38,374 bases of DNA from Chitinophagaceae bacterium (GTDB lineage Bacteria; Bacteroidota; Bacteroidia; Chitinophagales; Chitinophagaceae): the NCBI GenBank assembly GCA_947372235.1, contig CANBSW010000024.1:1-38374 (forward strand), in the 5' to 3' direction. The notes beneath the pieces are model-generated. The model worked only from the letters and a program-made list of their open reading frames with translations, did not search any database and was not told the DNA's origin. Below are positions 31,200-38,374 of this stretch, in pieces; the stretch's first letter is position 1, and every line of letters starts with the position of its first letter. The position numbers and the translations under genes were made by a program.

Positions 31200-31883
31200 T
31201 TACTTTTTACTGGTAAACAAACGGTACATTAAATCAAATTGTAAGGTCCGGTATTTTTGATCGTCGCTGCTTGCATATGCATCTTTCCGGGGAACAATTT
31301 TGCTCATTCCATGGCTATAGCGAAACTGAAATCCGAATTTGCTCCAGTGAATAGCTGTTCCCGCTTGCAAGCCCCAGTTCCATGCAAGCATATCATCAAC
31401 ATTTGAGCCGCCATAACTGATATTTCTGTTTACGTAAACAGGTTTAGGTACGATTATATCTCCCATTAAATAAACACCATCTAATTTACCACCGATTGCA
31501 AAATTAAAGTAACCACCGCCTGAAAATTGAATGCTGAGTTTCTTTCCTAATGGCAATTTTAGTCCGGCTCCAAACGGCAGATTAATGAATTGGGGATGAT
31601 AAGTTTCTTCGGAATGAATAAAACAACATTCACTATAAGACTTCCCTGTTTGGTGAGTTTGATAAAAAAGGCCTGTATACAAAAAAGTTTTTCCTTCAAT
31701 CGGGAATTGAAGAGAGGCTCCGATTTGCCACGCATTTCCCTGAGATAGATTTGTACTTACAAGCTCAGGCCTCATTTTGATGTCTGTACTATTGATGCCT
31801 CCTACAATAAATACCTGTGTTTGAGCCTTAACATCTGCAAGCGAAAAAAGTGCAATGAAAAATATAATACCTGACTTACGCAT
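31200..31883 (-). CDS. outer-membrane beta-barrel protein
   Basis: A 227-residue secreted protein with a signal peptide (MRKSGIIFFIALFSLADVKAQ). The rest is alternating beta strands typical of the PF13568-type small barrels of Bacteroidota: QVFIVGGINSTDIKM, WQIGASLQFPIEG, LFYQTH, FINLPFGAGLKLPLGKKLSIQFSGGGYFNFAIGG, WNWGLQAGTAIHW, FGFQFRYSHGMSKI and a last strand LQFDLMYRLF. Its role is unknown. A -7 box TAGCTTTG lies about 20 bases upstream of the start. Confidence 0.83.
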   Translation of the reverse strand: MRKSGIIFFIALFSLADVKAQTQVFIVGGINSTDIKMRPELVSTNLSQGNAWQIGASLQFPIEGKTFLYTGLFYQTHQTGKSYSECCFIHSEETYHPQFINLPFGAGLKLPLGKKLSIQFSGGGYFNFAIGGKLDGVYLMGDIIVPKPVYVNRNISYGGSNVDDMLAWNWGLQAGTAIHWSKFGFQFRYSHGMSKIVPRKDAYASSDDQKYRTLQFDLMYRLFTSKK

Positions 31884-31902
31884 ATATTCTTTTTGGAAAA
31901 GA

Positions 31903-31910
31903 CAAAGCTA
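31903..31910 (-). promoter_or_regulatory. -7 box for the beta-barrel gene
   Basis: Minus-strand TAGCTTTG is an exact match to TAnnTTTG, 19 bases before the ATG at 31883. The -33 side is not evident. Confidence 0.45.
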
Positions 31911-32011
31911 CTATTGTAATTGCTGCTTGTGGAATTTTAGGTAATTGTTACCAGCATTATATCCTTTACTTTGCATTTGTCCGATTTTAAAAAGATCGTA
32001 TTGTATTTCAG

Positions 32012-33211
32012 ATGAAGTTTATTGATGTTATTGGGCAACAAACCGTAAAACAACACCTGGCTGAAATGGTAGAACAAAACCGTTTGAGTCATGCACTGAT
32101 CTTTTTGGGAAAGGAAGGCAGTGGCGCATTGCCACTGGCTTTGGCTTTTGCGCAGTATGTGGTTTCGTTGCCGAAAGCAGCACCTGTGGTGGAGGATCTG
32201 TTTGGGGGAATGACGGCTTTAGAACCTGCCCCATCCTTTATACATCCTGATAATATTGACCAGCAGGAAAGTTTTCAGCGTGCAGAGCAATTGATCCATC
32301 CTGACCTGCATTTTACCTATCCTGTGATCACAAAAAAGCCGGGCGAGAAACCTAAGAGCAGCGACTATATAGCTGAGTGGAGGGAGTTCATCAAATCATA
32401 CCCTTATGGAAATGTGTACGACTGGCTACAGTTTATTGGGGCAGAAAACAAACAGGGAAATATTACTGCAGAAGAATGTAATGATATTATTCGCCAGCTG
32501 AGCTTGAAAAGTTTTGAAAGCGAATACAAGGTTTTGTTGCTGTGGATGCCTGAATATTTGGGGAAGGAAGGAAACAAATTATTGAAACTGATTGAGGAGC
32601 CGCCTCCGAACACTTTATTTATCCTGGTGGCGGAAAATGATGAACAGATCCTCCCTACTATATTAAGCCGTTGCCAGCTGGTAAAAATACCGATGTTGGA
32701 AAACAGGGAAGTGGAAGATGCCCTGATCAATCGCGCCAAAGCTGATCCAGACAAAGCCCGTCAGATTGCCGGTATTTGTGAAGGCAATTACCGTGAAGCG
32801 CTTCAATTGATGCAGCATGCCGACGAAGATTGGCAAAGTTTGCTTCGCGAATGGCTGAATGCCACCCTGAAAGGAGGTCCGATTGCCCAGATCAAATTTA
32901 CGGAGGAGGTGAGTAAACTGGGCCGGGAGAAGCAAAAACAGTTTCTTCGCTACTTTAACCATTTGCTGGAGCAGAGCATCCGGATCAAGGTTTTGGGGGT
33001 GGATCAGGTGTTTTTAGGTGATAATGAGAAGGATTTTGCCCAAAGATTGAATAAAATAGCCTCGGTTAGTCAGCAACAGAGTATAATTGAGGAGCTGGAC
33101 CGTGCCTCCTATTATGTAGAACGTAATGCCAATGCCAAAATGCTGTTTCAGGCGCTTACGATTAAACTGTATCATATCATTCAGAACAAAACCCTAATTT
33201 TGATGAACTAG
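32012..33211 (+). CDS. holB: DNA polymerase III delta' subunit (clamp loader)
   Basis: A 399-residue AAA+-like clamp-loader subunit. It opens FIDVIGQQTVKQHLAEMVEQNRLSHALIF, the usual start of delta'/gamma proteins; the P-loop position reads GKEGSGALPLALAFA, so the classical GxxGxGKT is degenerate, as is normal for delta'. Later come EYKVLLLWMPEYLGKEGNKLLKLIEEPPPNTLFILV (sensor region) and PTILSRCQLVKIP, with the SRC motif of the family. It helps load the sliding clamp. The Bacteroidota form carries an insert near residues 60-120. ricT (PSP1) lies 310 bases downstream; the two genes are neighbours in many members of the phylum. Confidence 0.92.
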   Translation: MKFIDVIGQQTVKQHLAEMVEQNRLSHALIFLGKEGSGALPLALAFAQYVVSLPKAAPVVEDLFGGMTALEPAPSFIHPDNIDQQESFQRAEQLIHPDLHFTYPVITKKPGEKPKSSDYIAEWREFIKSYPYGNVYDWLQFIGAENKQGNITAEECNDIIRQLSLKSFESEYKVLLLWMPEYLGKEGNKLLKLIEEPPPNTLFILVAENDEQILPTILSRCQLVKIPMLENREVEDALINRAKADPDKARQIAGICEGNYREALQLMQHADEDWQSLLREWLNATLKGGPIAQIKFTEEVSKLGREKQKQFLRYFNHLLEQSIRIKVLGVDQVFLGDNEKDFAQRLNKIASVSQQQSIIEELDRASYYVERNANAKMLFQALTIKLYHIIQNKTLILMN

Positions 33212-33223
33212 CCAAATGTGGGG

Positions 33224-33254
33224 CAATTTGAAAATTTGAAAATTTGAAAATTGA
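33224..33254. repeat. octad array AAATTTGA
   Basis: CAATTTGA, AAATTTGA, AAATTTGA and AAATTGA at 8-nt spacing, 12 bases after the holB stop. Same class as the heptad arrays but with period 8. Confidence 0.6.
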
Positions 33255-33290
33255 CAGCGCAGAAGGCTGTGAAGAAGATTTTGTGGAGGG

Positions 33291-33380
33291 ATGTGTGGCA
33301 TTGGCTGCTATATGAAAAAGCCCAATGATGCACTTGCACTGTTAAACGCTTATCAATATATTTTGAAGGCAGGATGCTGA
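33291..33380 (+). CDS. possible 29-residue peptide
   Basis: An ATG frame, MCGIGCYMKKPNDALALLNA and so on, ending KAGC. Three cysteines and an amphipathic middle make it look less random than most, but there is no homologue that I know and a chance frame is likely. Confidence 0.2.
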   Translation: MCGIGCYMKKPNDALALLNAYQYILKAGC

Positions 33381-33521
33381 GATCATTCTACATAGTTCAA
33401 AAAAGCTGCCGGGCAGCTAACCGAACGTTGAAGTGAGTGACACAACGAAGCATCATAGCAGTACTATAGCCCGTCCCACAAAAGTTTCCTGATTATTAAC
33501 TAACCTATTTATTGGATTGAT

Positions 33522-34970
33522 ATGGGATGTGGATCATGTAGCTCGTCGAAAGACGGAGGTAAGCCTGGCGGATGTAAAAGCAACGGCGGTTGCAGCACAG
33601 GTGGCTGTAACCGGTTGAATGTGCACGACTGGCTGTTGAACCTGCCGTTCAGCGACCCGGAGAGTAACTGTAAAGTGATTGAAGTGAGTTTTAAACAGGG
33701 AAGCCGTAAAGAATTCTTCCGCAATTCTACTTTGCAATATTTTGATAAAGGCGATTATGTTTCTGTAGAAGGCGTGAGCGGTTTTGATGTGGGTGAAGTG
33801 AGCCTTACCGGCGAACTGGTTCGTTTACAGATGAAGAAAAAAGGGGTGGATGAGTTTAGCGTTGAAATGAAAAAAATTCTTCGCCGGAGTACGGACAGGG
33901 ATATTGAAACCTTTAAGATCAGTAAGAGCCGTGAGAAAGAAATACTGGCCAGAAGCCGTGCCATTGCCCGTCAGCTAAATGTACAAATGAAGTTGAGTGA
34001 GGTAGAAATTCAGGCCGATGGTAAAAAGGGGACTTTCTTTTATACAGCAGATGACCGTGTAGATTTTCGTGAGCTGATTAAAGTGTATGCCGGTGATTTT
34101 AAAGTAAAAGTAGAAATGCGCCAGATAGGCATACGCCAGGAAGCCGCGAAAGTAGGAGGTATTGGCAGTTGTGGTCGTGAATTGTGTTGCAGTACCTGGT
34201 TAAATGATTTTAAAAGTGTGAACACTACAGCGGCACGTTACCAGAACTTATCTATCAATCAAACAAAGTTGAGCGGCCAGTGTGGCCGTTTGAAATGTTG
34301 TTTGAATTATGAGCTGGATACGTATTTGGATGCCTTGCAACAATTCCCTGATTATGCGGAAACATTGGACACTGCGATGGGAACGGCGCATCTGATCAAA
34401 AAAGATATTTTTAAGAATTTGATGTGGTATGTGTTGCCGAATAATACCAAGCATTATCCATTGACCATTGTGCGTGTGAAAGAAATTAAACGACTGAACC
34501 GCGAGGGGCAGAAAGTGGATGAATTGCAGCCAGTTGAAATTACCGGCAAACAAAAAGAAGTAGAGCCGGCATTTGTTGATTTAGTGGGACAGATCAGTTT
34601 GAAGACATTGGAAAAAGATGATCGGAGAAGAAGGGATCAGGAACGTTCGAATAGAGGTGCGCAACAAGGTGGTGGACAAGGAGGACAAAGAAATCAAGGG
34701 CCAAGGGATCAAGGTTCAAGACCACAAGGTTCTAGACAAGATGGGCCAAGGCCACCGCAGCAAAATCGTGGACCGCAGCAAAATCCAGGTGGACAAGGAC
34801 CGAGACAACAAGGACCAAGGGATCAAGGCCAAAGACCTCAAGGGCCAAGGCCACCGCAGCAAAATCGTGGGCCGCAGCAGGGGGGGCAAGGACCAAGAAA
34901 CCAGGGGCCAAGACCACAGGGACCGAGACCGCCGCAAGGGCCGGCGCCGGATGCACCTAAAGAAAATTAA
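33522..34970 (+). CDS. PSP1-domain protein (RicT/YaaT-like) with repeat-rich tail
   Basis: A 482-residue protein. The first 30 residues are Cys/Gly-rich (MGCGSCSSSKDGG, GGCSTGGC). The PSP1 core follows (about 35-330): NLPFSDPESNCKVIEVSFKQGSRKEFF, GDYVSVEG, RQIGIRQEAAKVGGIGSCGRELCCSTWL and GQCGRLKCCLNYELDTY, with the paired-cysteine motifs of RicT. In Bacillus, RicT/YaaT joins a Fe-S complex acting on RNA processing. The last 115 residues are a disordered tail of Gly, Pro, Gln, Arg with a 33-residue unit (GPRPPQQNRGPQQ...) present twice at 99-bp spacing. The usual neighbour gldH does not follow here. A strong terminator comes next. Confidence 0.9.
   Translation: MGCGSCSSSKDGGKPGGCKSNGGCSTGGCNRLNVHDWLLNLPFSDPESNCKVIEVSFKQGSRKEFFRNSTLQYFDKGDYVSVEGVSGFDVGEVSLTGELVRLQMKKKGVDEFSVEMKKILRRSTDRDIETFKISKSREKEILARSRAIARQLNVQMKLSEVEIQADGKKGTFFYTADDRVDFRELIKVYAGDFKVKVEMRQIGIRQEAAKVGGIGSCGRELCCSTWLNDFKSVNTTAARYQNLSINQTKLSGQCGRLKCCLNYELDTYLDALQQFPDYAETLDTAMGTAHLIKKDIFKNLMWYVLPNNTKHYPLTIVRVKEIKRLNREGQKVDELQPVEITGKQKEVEPAFVDLVGQISLKTLEKDDRRRRDQERSNRGAQQGGGQGGQRNQGPRDQGSRPQGSRQDGPRPPQQNRGPQQNPGGQGPRQQGPRDQGQRPQGPRPPQQNRGPQQGGQGPRNQGPRPQGPRPPQGPAPDAPKEN
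34743..34940 (+). repeat. 99-bp tandem duplication in the PSP1 tail
   Basis: GGGCCAAGGCCACCGCAGCA starts at 34743 and again at 34842, exactly 99 bases later, with the next 18 bases nearly the same. The second unit then degenerates into GGACCAAGG and CAAGGACC words. It encodes the repeated GPRPPQQNRGPQQ part of the tail. Confidence 0.7.
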
Positions 34971-34975
34971 TTTAT

Positions 34976-35010
34976 AAACGCTGCCAAAATATTGGTAGCG
35001 TTTTTTATTT
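34976..35010 (+). terminator. terminator after the PSP1 gene
   Basis: AAACGCTGCCAA (34976-34987) pairs with TTGGTAGCGTTT (34992-35003) with one G-U pair, AATA loop, then TTTATTT. It begins six bases after the stop codon. Confidence 0.85.
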
Positions 35011-35072
35011 AAAATTTTAGAAGAAAGGCTTTAGAAATAGAATGAAAGATTTTTAGAGAAGGATTGTTGTTT

Positions 35073-35894
35073 TTATTCATAAACAAATCTTTGAACAATA
35101 CTTCCACCGTTTTTTGTCTTTGTTTTTATGAGGCCATTACTATAATAGTCGCATATATTAAAGTCAGTTGAAGTTTGGATCAAGTTATTGGTACATGCGA
35201 ATTCACCTAACCCAATTTGAAACGTAAAAAAATCAAAGAACCCTATATTCCCTAAAAACTTTAATTGATTAGGTTTGTCGTCATATACTCTGATTTCTGA
35301 ACCATCTTTCACAAAAGTTCCATTATAAGGTATATTCGGATTATACTTTTCTTTCATTATAATATTGTTATTGCCATCATAGGTAAATTTATAATAGCAA
35401 AATATTTTACCGGGATTAGAAGTGTATTGTGGCCCTTCATATACTGAATCAACAACCAGTTTGGCATTTGAATCATAGGTGAATTGATTAGCAATGAAAT
35501 AATTATTGAAATATTGATTGAACAACCAAACTTGTGTTATCTGGTCAAGGTTATTGTAAACCAAAGAATCGTGCTTTGCCTGGAGACCAATTTTGTCTGA
35601 ATCAATGATTATTTTAACCAATCTGTTCAAAGCATCGTATTTAAAATAGTAAACATCCTTTCCAATATTCCAGTAACTATTTTCTATTAGACTTTCCAAT
35701 CTGTTACTTGCATCATAATTAAACTGAGTATACGTAAAGCAAGAAGGACATGGAAATCCAAGGCTGTCGGTCATTCCTGTCCAGATTATTTTTTGTAACC
35801 GGGTACCAATTAATGCAGGATTATCTTTCTTTCTGCAACCGTAGAAAAGAAAGAGAATAATGATTGTTATGATAAATATTCTTGCTTTCTGCAT
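35073..35894 (-). CDS. YD-repeat-like lipoprotein, copy A
   Basis: A 273-residue lipoprotein (lipobox LFYGC, C20). The mature part has repeated strand units of the YD/RHS type: YDASNRLESL, YDALNRLVKII, YDSNAKLVV and YDGNNNIIM. Near the mature start it has TDSLGFPCPSCFTY with a C-x-x-C pair. It ends SNGLIKTKTKNGGSIVQRFVYE. The neighbouring gene at 36049 is a clear paralogue, with the same GTRL start, C-x-x-C and closing NGL...VQ.F.YE. YD-repeat lipoproteins of this sort (DUF4595-like) are common in Bacteroidota and of unknown function. It has no signs of a toxin tip. Confidence 0.75.
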   Translation of the reverse strand: MQKARIFIITIIILFLFYGCRKKDNPALIGTRLQKIIWTGMTDSLGFPCPSCFTYTQFNYDASNRLESLIENSYWNIGKDVYYFKYDALNRLVKIIIDSDKIGLQAKHDSLVYNNLDQITQVWLFNQYFNNYFIANQFTYDSNAKLVVDSVYEGPQYTSNPGKIFCYYKFTYDGNNNIIMKEKYNPNIPYNGTFVKDGSEIRVYDDKPNQLKFLGNIGFFDFFTFQIGLGEFACTNNLIQTSTDFNICDYYSNGLIKTKTKNGGSIVQRFVYE

Positions 35895-35989
35895 ATGATT
35901 GTTTGCTGCAACTACATATTAGTATAACAATATATCTATTTTCTCTGAAATAAGCAAGGGAAGTATAGACAGGCTGACTTACCACTTAA

Positions 35990-36018
35990 AGACCGTGCCT
36001 CTGTGCCTTTGTGAGAGA
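35990..36018. repeat. octad-word repeat between the two lipoprotein genes
   Basis: CGTGCCT, CTGTGCCT and TTGTGAGA stand at about 8-nt spacing in the gap between the two paralogous genes. Same word type as the left arm at 6355-6385. Confidence 0.45.
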
Positions 36019-36048
36019 ATCTTTTTATCTGGAAGAAGATGTGTTATT

Positions 36049-36834
36049 CTATTCGTAAAAATATTCCTGAACTACTTTATTGTAACTGATCTTTTTTAAT
36101 AAACCGTTATCGAAGTACTCATATTGAAATCCTTGTATTTGCTGATTGTTGGTGCTTAGAAGAAATATATTATTGTATGCAAAATAAGGTAACAGTCCTA
36201 AATTCTTAAATGGATTTATTCTGGCATCATAAGAGGCTGTGGTTATAGTGTGTGTTGAAGTACCAACCGGCCAAACAGCATTATAATCGATCTTATTAAT
36301 ATTATCATTTGCATCATAAAAAAAGTTGCTGATACCTGAAGGTATTATGGAAGGATTCAAAAAAGTTTGTCCCGTAAAAGAAGTGTCTCTTATCAACCTT
36401 CCCTGTGTATCGTATACATAGGTATTGATAAGCCAATACCTGCTGGTTTCTGAAGTAATTCTTCTCTGCCTTTGTATCAATTGATTATTGTCATTATATA
36501 AAAAAGAGTCGCGGCCTGCTTTTACCAGTTTGCCCTGATCATTATATAGCAGATTATGATAGTAGTTGTAATTCAACATAAACGGCCATGGGCCACCTGA
36601 ATTTGGAAGTCCCAGCATGCCACTGTCTGTGATAGTCAATAATTTCCCGCTAACATCATACGCAAACAGTTCCGTTACATAGCAGGTGGCACAATCGTTT
36701 CCGACAGAGTCTGCCATATTGGTTCTGACTTTTACAAGTCGTGTACCGGAGGTATTGACCTTATCATGTTTTGTACAGGCATACAACAACAGGCAAGTGA
36801 TTGCTACAGATAATATCCGTAATTGATTTGTCAT
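36049..36834 (-). CDS. YD-repeat-like lipoprotein, copy B
   Basis: A 261-residue lipoprotein. I chose the ATG at 36834, which gives MTNQLRILSVAITCLLLYAC with the lipobox LLYAC (C20); the 20 residues upstream do not look like a signal. YD-type units are FAYDVSGKLLTI, YNDQGKLVKAG, YNDNNQLIQRQ, YVYDTQGRLIRD and FYDANDNINKI. The segment NMADSVGNDCATCYV matches the C-x-x-C block of copy A. It lies 154 bases upstream of copy A on the same strand. The function is unknown; surface or periplasmic exposure follows from the lipobox. Confidence 0.75.
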   Translation of the reverse strand: MTNQLRILSVAITCLLLYACTKHDKVNTSGTRLVKVRTNMADSVGNDCATCYVTELFAYDVSGKLLTITDSGMLGLPNSGGPWPFMLNYNYYHNLLYNDQGKLVKAGRDSFLYNDNNQLIQRQRRITSETSRYWLINTYVYDTQGRLIRDTSFTGQTFLNPSIIPSGISNFFYDANDNINKIDYNAVWPVGTSTHTITTASYDARINPFKNLGLLPYFAYNNIFLLSTNNQQIQGFQYEYFDNGLLKKISYNKVVQEYFYE

Positions 36835-37018
36835 GTTTGAAAGCAATAAATTGGCGGGGGTATTTAAATTTACTTCTATTCTCGGCTTTATCAAACATTT
36901 CAGAGGAGAATTTTTTGATAAACATTATCTCAGAAAACAAAGAATTGAATACCAAGCGTTTAAAAATGAAAAGAAGAAAAATAATTTTCTTCTTTTCATT
37001 TTTGTTTTGGTTGAAAGA

Positions 37019-38374
37019 TTAATTCAGTTTATCCATCTCTTTCGCGGTAAACTCCATCAGTGTTTTGATGTGTGCGGGTGAGAGATCAAATTTTAAACCG
37101 GCTGCTGCATATAATTCAGGAAGTGTTTTGGTACCTCCGAGACTGAGTGCATTTATGTAGTTCTGTAAGGCCTGTTGCGGGTTTTGCTGGTACTGCATCC
37201 ATAAACCGATGGCGCCTAACTGTGCAATGCCGTATTCAATATAATAGAAAGGCACTTCAAACAAATGCAACTGGCGCTGCCAGCCTATTTGGCGGAATGC
37301 TTCGAGTCCGGTGTAATCAATGCTGTTGGTAGAAAATTCATTTAAGATCGACATCCACATTGAAGTCCTTTCTTCGATGGTATGCTGTGGATTTTCATAC
37401 ACCCAATGCTGGAATTTATCAATGATGGCGATCCATGGGAAAATGGTGATGGTTCTTTCGAGTTGGTGTTCTTTGGCGCGTTTGAGATCTTCGGCACTTT
37501 CAAAAAAGGCTTCCCAATGATTCATGCTAAAGAGTTCCATACTCATGCTGGCCACTTCGGCAATTTCCATAGGGTATTCTTTGAAAGCACTCAATTCTAA
37601 ATTGTGTGATAAGAATGAATGAATGGCATGACCACCTTCGTGAACCATGGTGGTAACATCGCTCATTTGTCCGGCGGCATTCATGAAAATAAATGGAGCG
37701 CCGCTTTCTGTAAGCGGACAATTATAACCACCCGGTGCTTTGCCCTTGCGGCTTTCAAGATCAAAATGTTTTAACTCATTCATCTTGCGCAAACAGTTGG
37801 CGAAGAATGGATTCATTTGCTCAAAACATTGTACAGATTTTTCGTAGAGATCATTTCCATCGGTAAAAGGTTTCAAGGGTTGAATGCCTTCGGGTTCTGC
37901 TTCGGTATCCCATGGACGAAGGGTATCCAATCCTAATTTTTCTTTTTTCTTTTGGTAGATCTTTTCGATCAACTGAAGTACATGCAGTTTTACGGCTTCA
38001 TGAAACTGGTAGCAATCTTCTTTGGTATAATCAAAGCGGCCCAGTTCTACAAATTTGTAATCGCGGTAATTGGCGAAGCCTGCATTTTTGGCAACTTCGT
38101 TTCTTTTTTGAATGAGTTGTGAGTAGAGATCGTGCATGGGCTGCTGATCCTGTAATCTTCTTTCCTGAATTTTTCTATATACTTCTTCACGCAATGTACG
38201 GTCGTGACTTTCGAGAAATTTAGCAGCCTGTTGTAAAGTGTATTCCTGTCCGTTTACTTCAATCGTCATTTTACCGGCAATGGCGCCGTATTGTTGTTGC
38301 ATCACACTTAATTCGGCCTGTAATGGAATATTGGCTTCGCGAAAAAGGTCGATACTTTTTTTAACGCTTCTGAG
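37019..38374 (-). CDS. M3 family oligoendopeptidase, partial
   Basis: The frame is open to the right edge (451 residues seen), so the start lies outside; the upstream residues read SIDLFREANIPLQAELSV, as in full-length relatives of about 560. The zinc site is TTMVHEGGHAIHSFL (HExxH) with the third ligand in MEIAEVASMSMELF (E-x-x-S). Further M3 marks are KGKAPGGYNCPL and YYIEYGIAQLGAIGLW. OEPF-type enzymes cut short peptides in the cytoplasm. A GTG at 38303-38305 could start a shorter protein, but the conserved upstream sequence speaks against it. Confidence 0.93.
   Translation of the reverse strand, partial: LRSVKKSIDLFREANIPLQAELSVMQQQYGAIAGKMTIEVNGQEYTLQQAAKFLESHDRTLREEVYRKIQERRLQDQQPMHDLYSQLIQKRNEVAKNAGFANYRDYKFVELGRFDYTKEDCYQFHEAVKLHVLQLIEKIYQKKKEKLGLDTLRPWDTEAEPEGIQPLKPFTDGNDLYEKSVQCFEQMNPFFANCLRKMNELKHFDLESRKGKAPGGYNCPLTESGAPFIFMNAAGQMSDVTTMVHEGGHAIHSFLSHNLELSAFKEYPMEIAEVASMSMELFSMNHWEAFFESAEDLKRAKEHQLERTITIFPWIAIIDKFQHWVYENPQHTIEERTSMWMSILNEFSTNSIDYTGLEAFRQIGWQRQLHLFEVPFYYIEYGIAQLGAIGLWMQYQQNPQQALQNYINALSLGGTKTLPELYAAAGLKFDLSPAHIKTLMEFTAKEMDKLN

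Larger units (their letters stand above)
33212..33521. other. 310-base spacer between holB and the PSP1 gene
   Basis: The first part holds an octad repeat (33224-33254). A 29-codon frame occupies 33291-33380. AGCTGCC-G-GGCAGCT near 33407-33421 is a short palindrome, followed by CGTTG...CAACG around 33426-33446. No clear -7 box was found ahead of the PSP1 start. Confidence 0.5.

Noticed and set aside
34618-34977. Long frames in other readings of the PSP1 tail (plus 34618-34977, minus 34716-34956)
   Set aside because: The repeat DNA has few stop codons in any frame; the proteins are low-complexity shadows.
1-38374. tRNA or rRNA genes
   Set aside because: No cloverleaf-like sequence with a T-arm GGTTCGAATCC pattern and no rRNA-like conserved stretch was seen in the gene-free parts.

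Overview
The window reads as a chromosomal segment of a Bacteroidota bacterium, most likely family Chitinophagaceae. This rests on the SusC/SusD pair, the mutY-ssb-gldE-gldD gliding block, a PSP1/RicT protein, DUF3109, the Bacteroidota-type -7 box TAnnTTTG, the lack of clear Shine-Dalgarno sequences and the AT-rich base composition. No rRNA, tRNA, CRISPR array or phage genes were seen. The species assignment is inference.

Layout, left to right. (1) 2-4413, plus strand: the end of an RND efflux adaptor, a full RND pump, a small PII-like protein and a DUF2892 membrane protein. (2) 4523-5716: a free-standing C-terminal half of carbamoyl-phosphate synthase large chain with its own -7 box. (3) 5717-6436: a 720-base gene-free stretch holding a terminator, short-period repeats and a 285-bp palindromic MITE-like element. 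(4) 6437-11172, plus: ComEC, PurH and an EamA/DMT exporter. (5) 11216-18354, minus: a polysaccharide deacetylase-like protein, LutB, DUF3109, GldD, GldE, SSB and MutY. (6) 18565-21608, plus: HU, a TPR protein, a 31-residue basic ribosomal-type protein and RNase G/E, closed by a long two-way terminator. (7) 21674-27347, minus: a secreted hypothetical protein and a SusD/SusC uptake pair, with a perfect LacI-family-type operator palindrome upstream of susC. (8) 27348-28230: 883 gene-free bases with that operator, a possible 29-codon ORF and a possible short RNA. (9) 28231-34970: RadA, ComF, a secreted glutathione peroxidase, an outer-membrane barrel protein (minus), DNA polymerase III delta' and PSP1/RicT with a repeat-built tail. 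(10) 35073-38374, minus: two paralogous YD-repeat lipoproteins and a partial M3 oligoendopeptidase.

Most genes are housekeeping: DNA repair and replication (mutY, ssb, radA, holB, HU), DNA uptake (comEC, comF), nucleotide synthesis (purH, carB half), gliding (gldD, gldE), RNA turnover (rng) and outer-membrane nutrient uptake (susC/susD).

The most striking signal is not a gene. Short degenerate tandem repeats recur through the window, mostly with a period of exactly 7 nt (some 8-10). Each locus has a different word, but the period and the length of about 28-35 nt are shared. Several come as two facing arrays that would fold into a hairpin just after a stop codon (after radA, after comF). Four lie inside coding genes without breaking the frame (comEC, purH, the deacetylase-like gene and gldD). 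In gldD two facing arrays encode the charged n-region and the hydrophobic core of the lipoprotein signal peptide. I know of no description of such a system in this phylum; cyanobacterial heptanucleotide repeats (STRR) are the nearest thing I can name.
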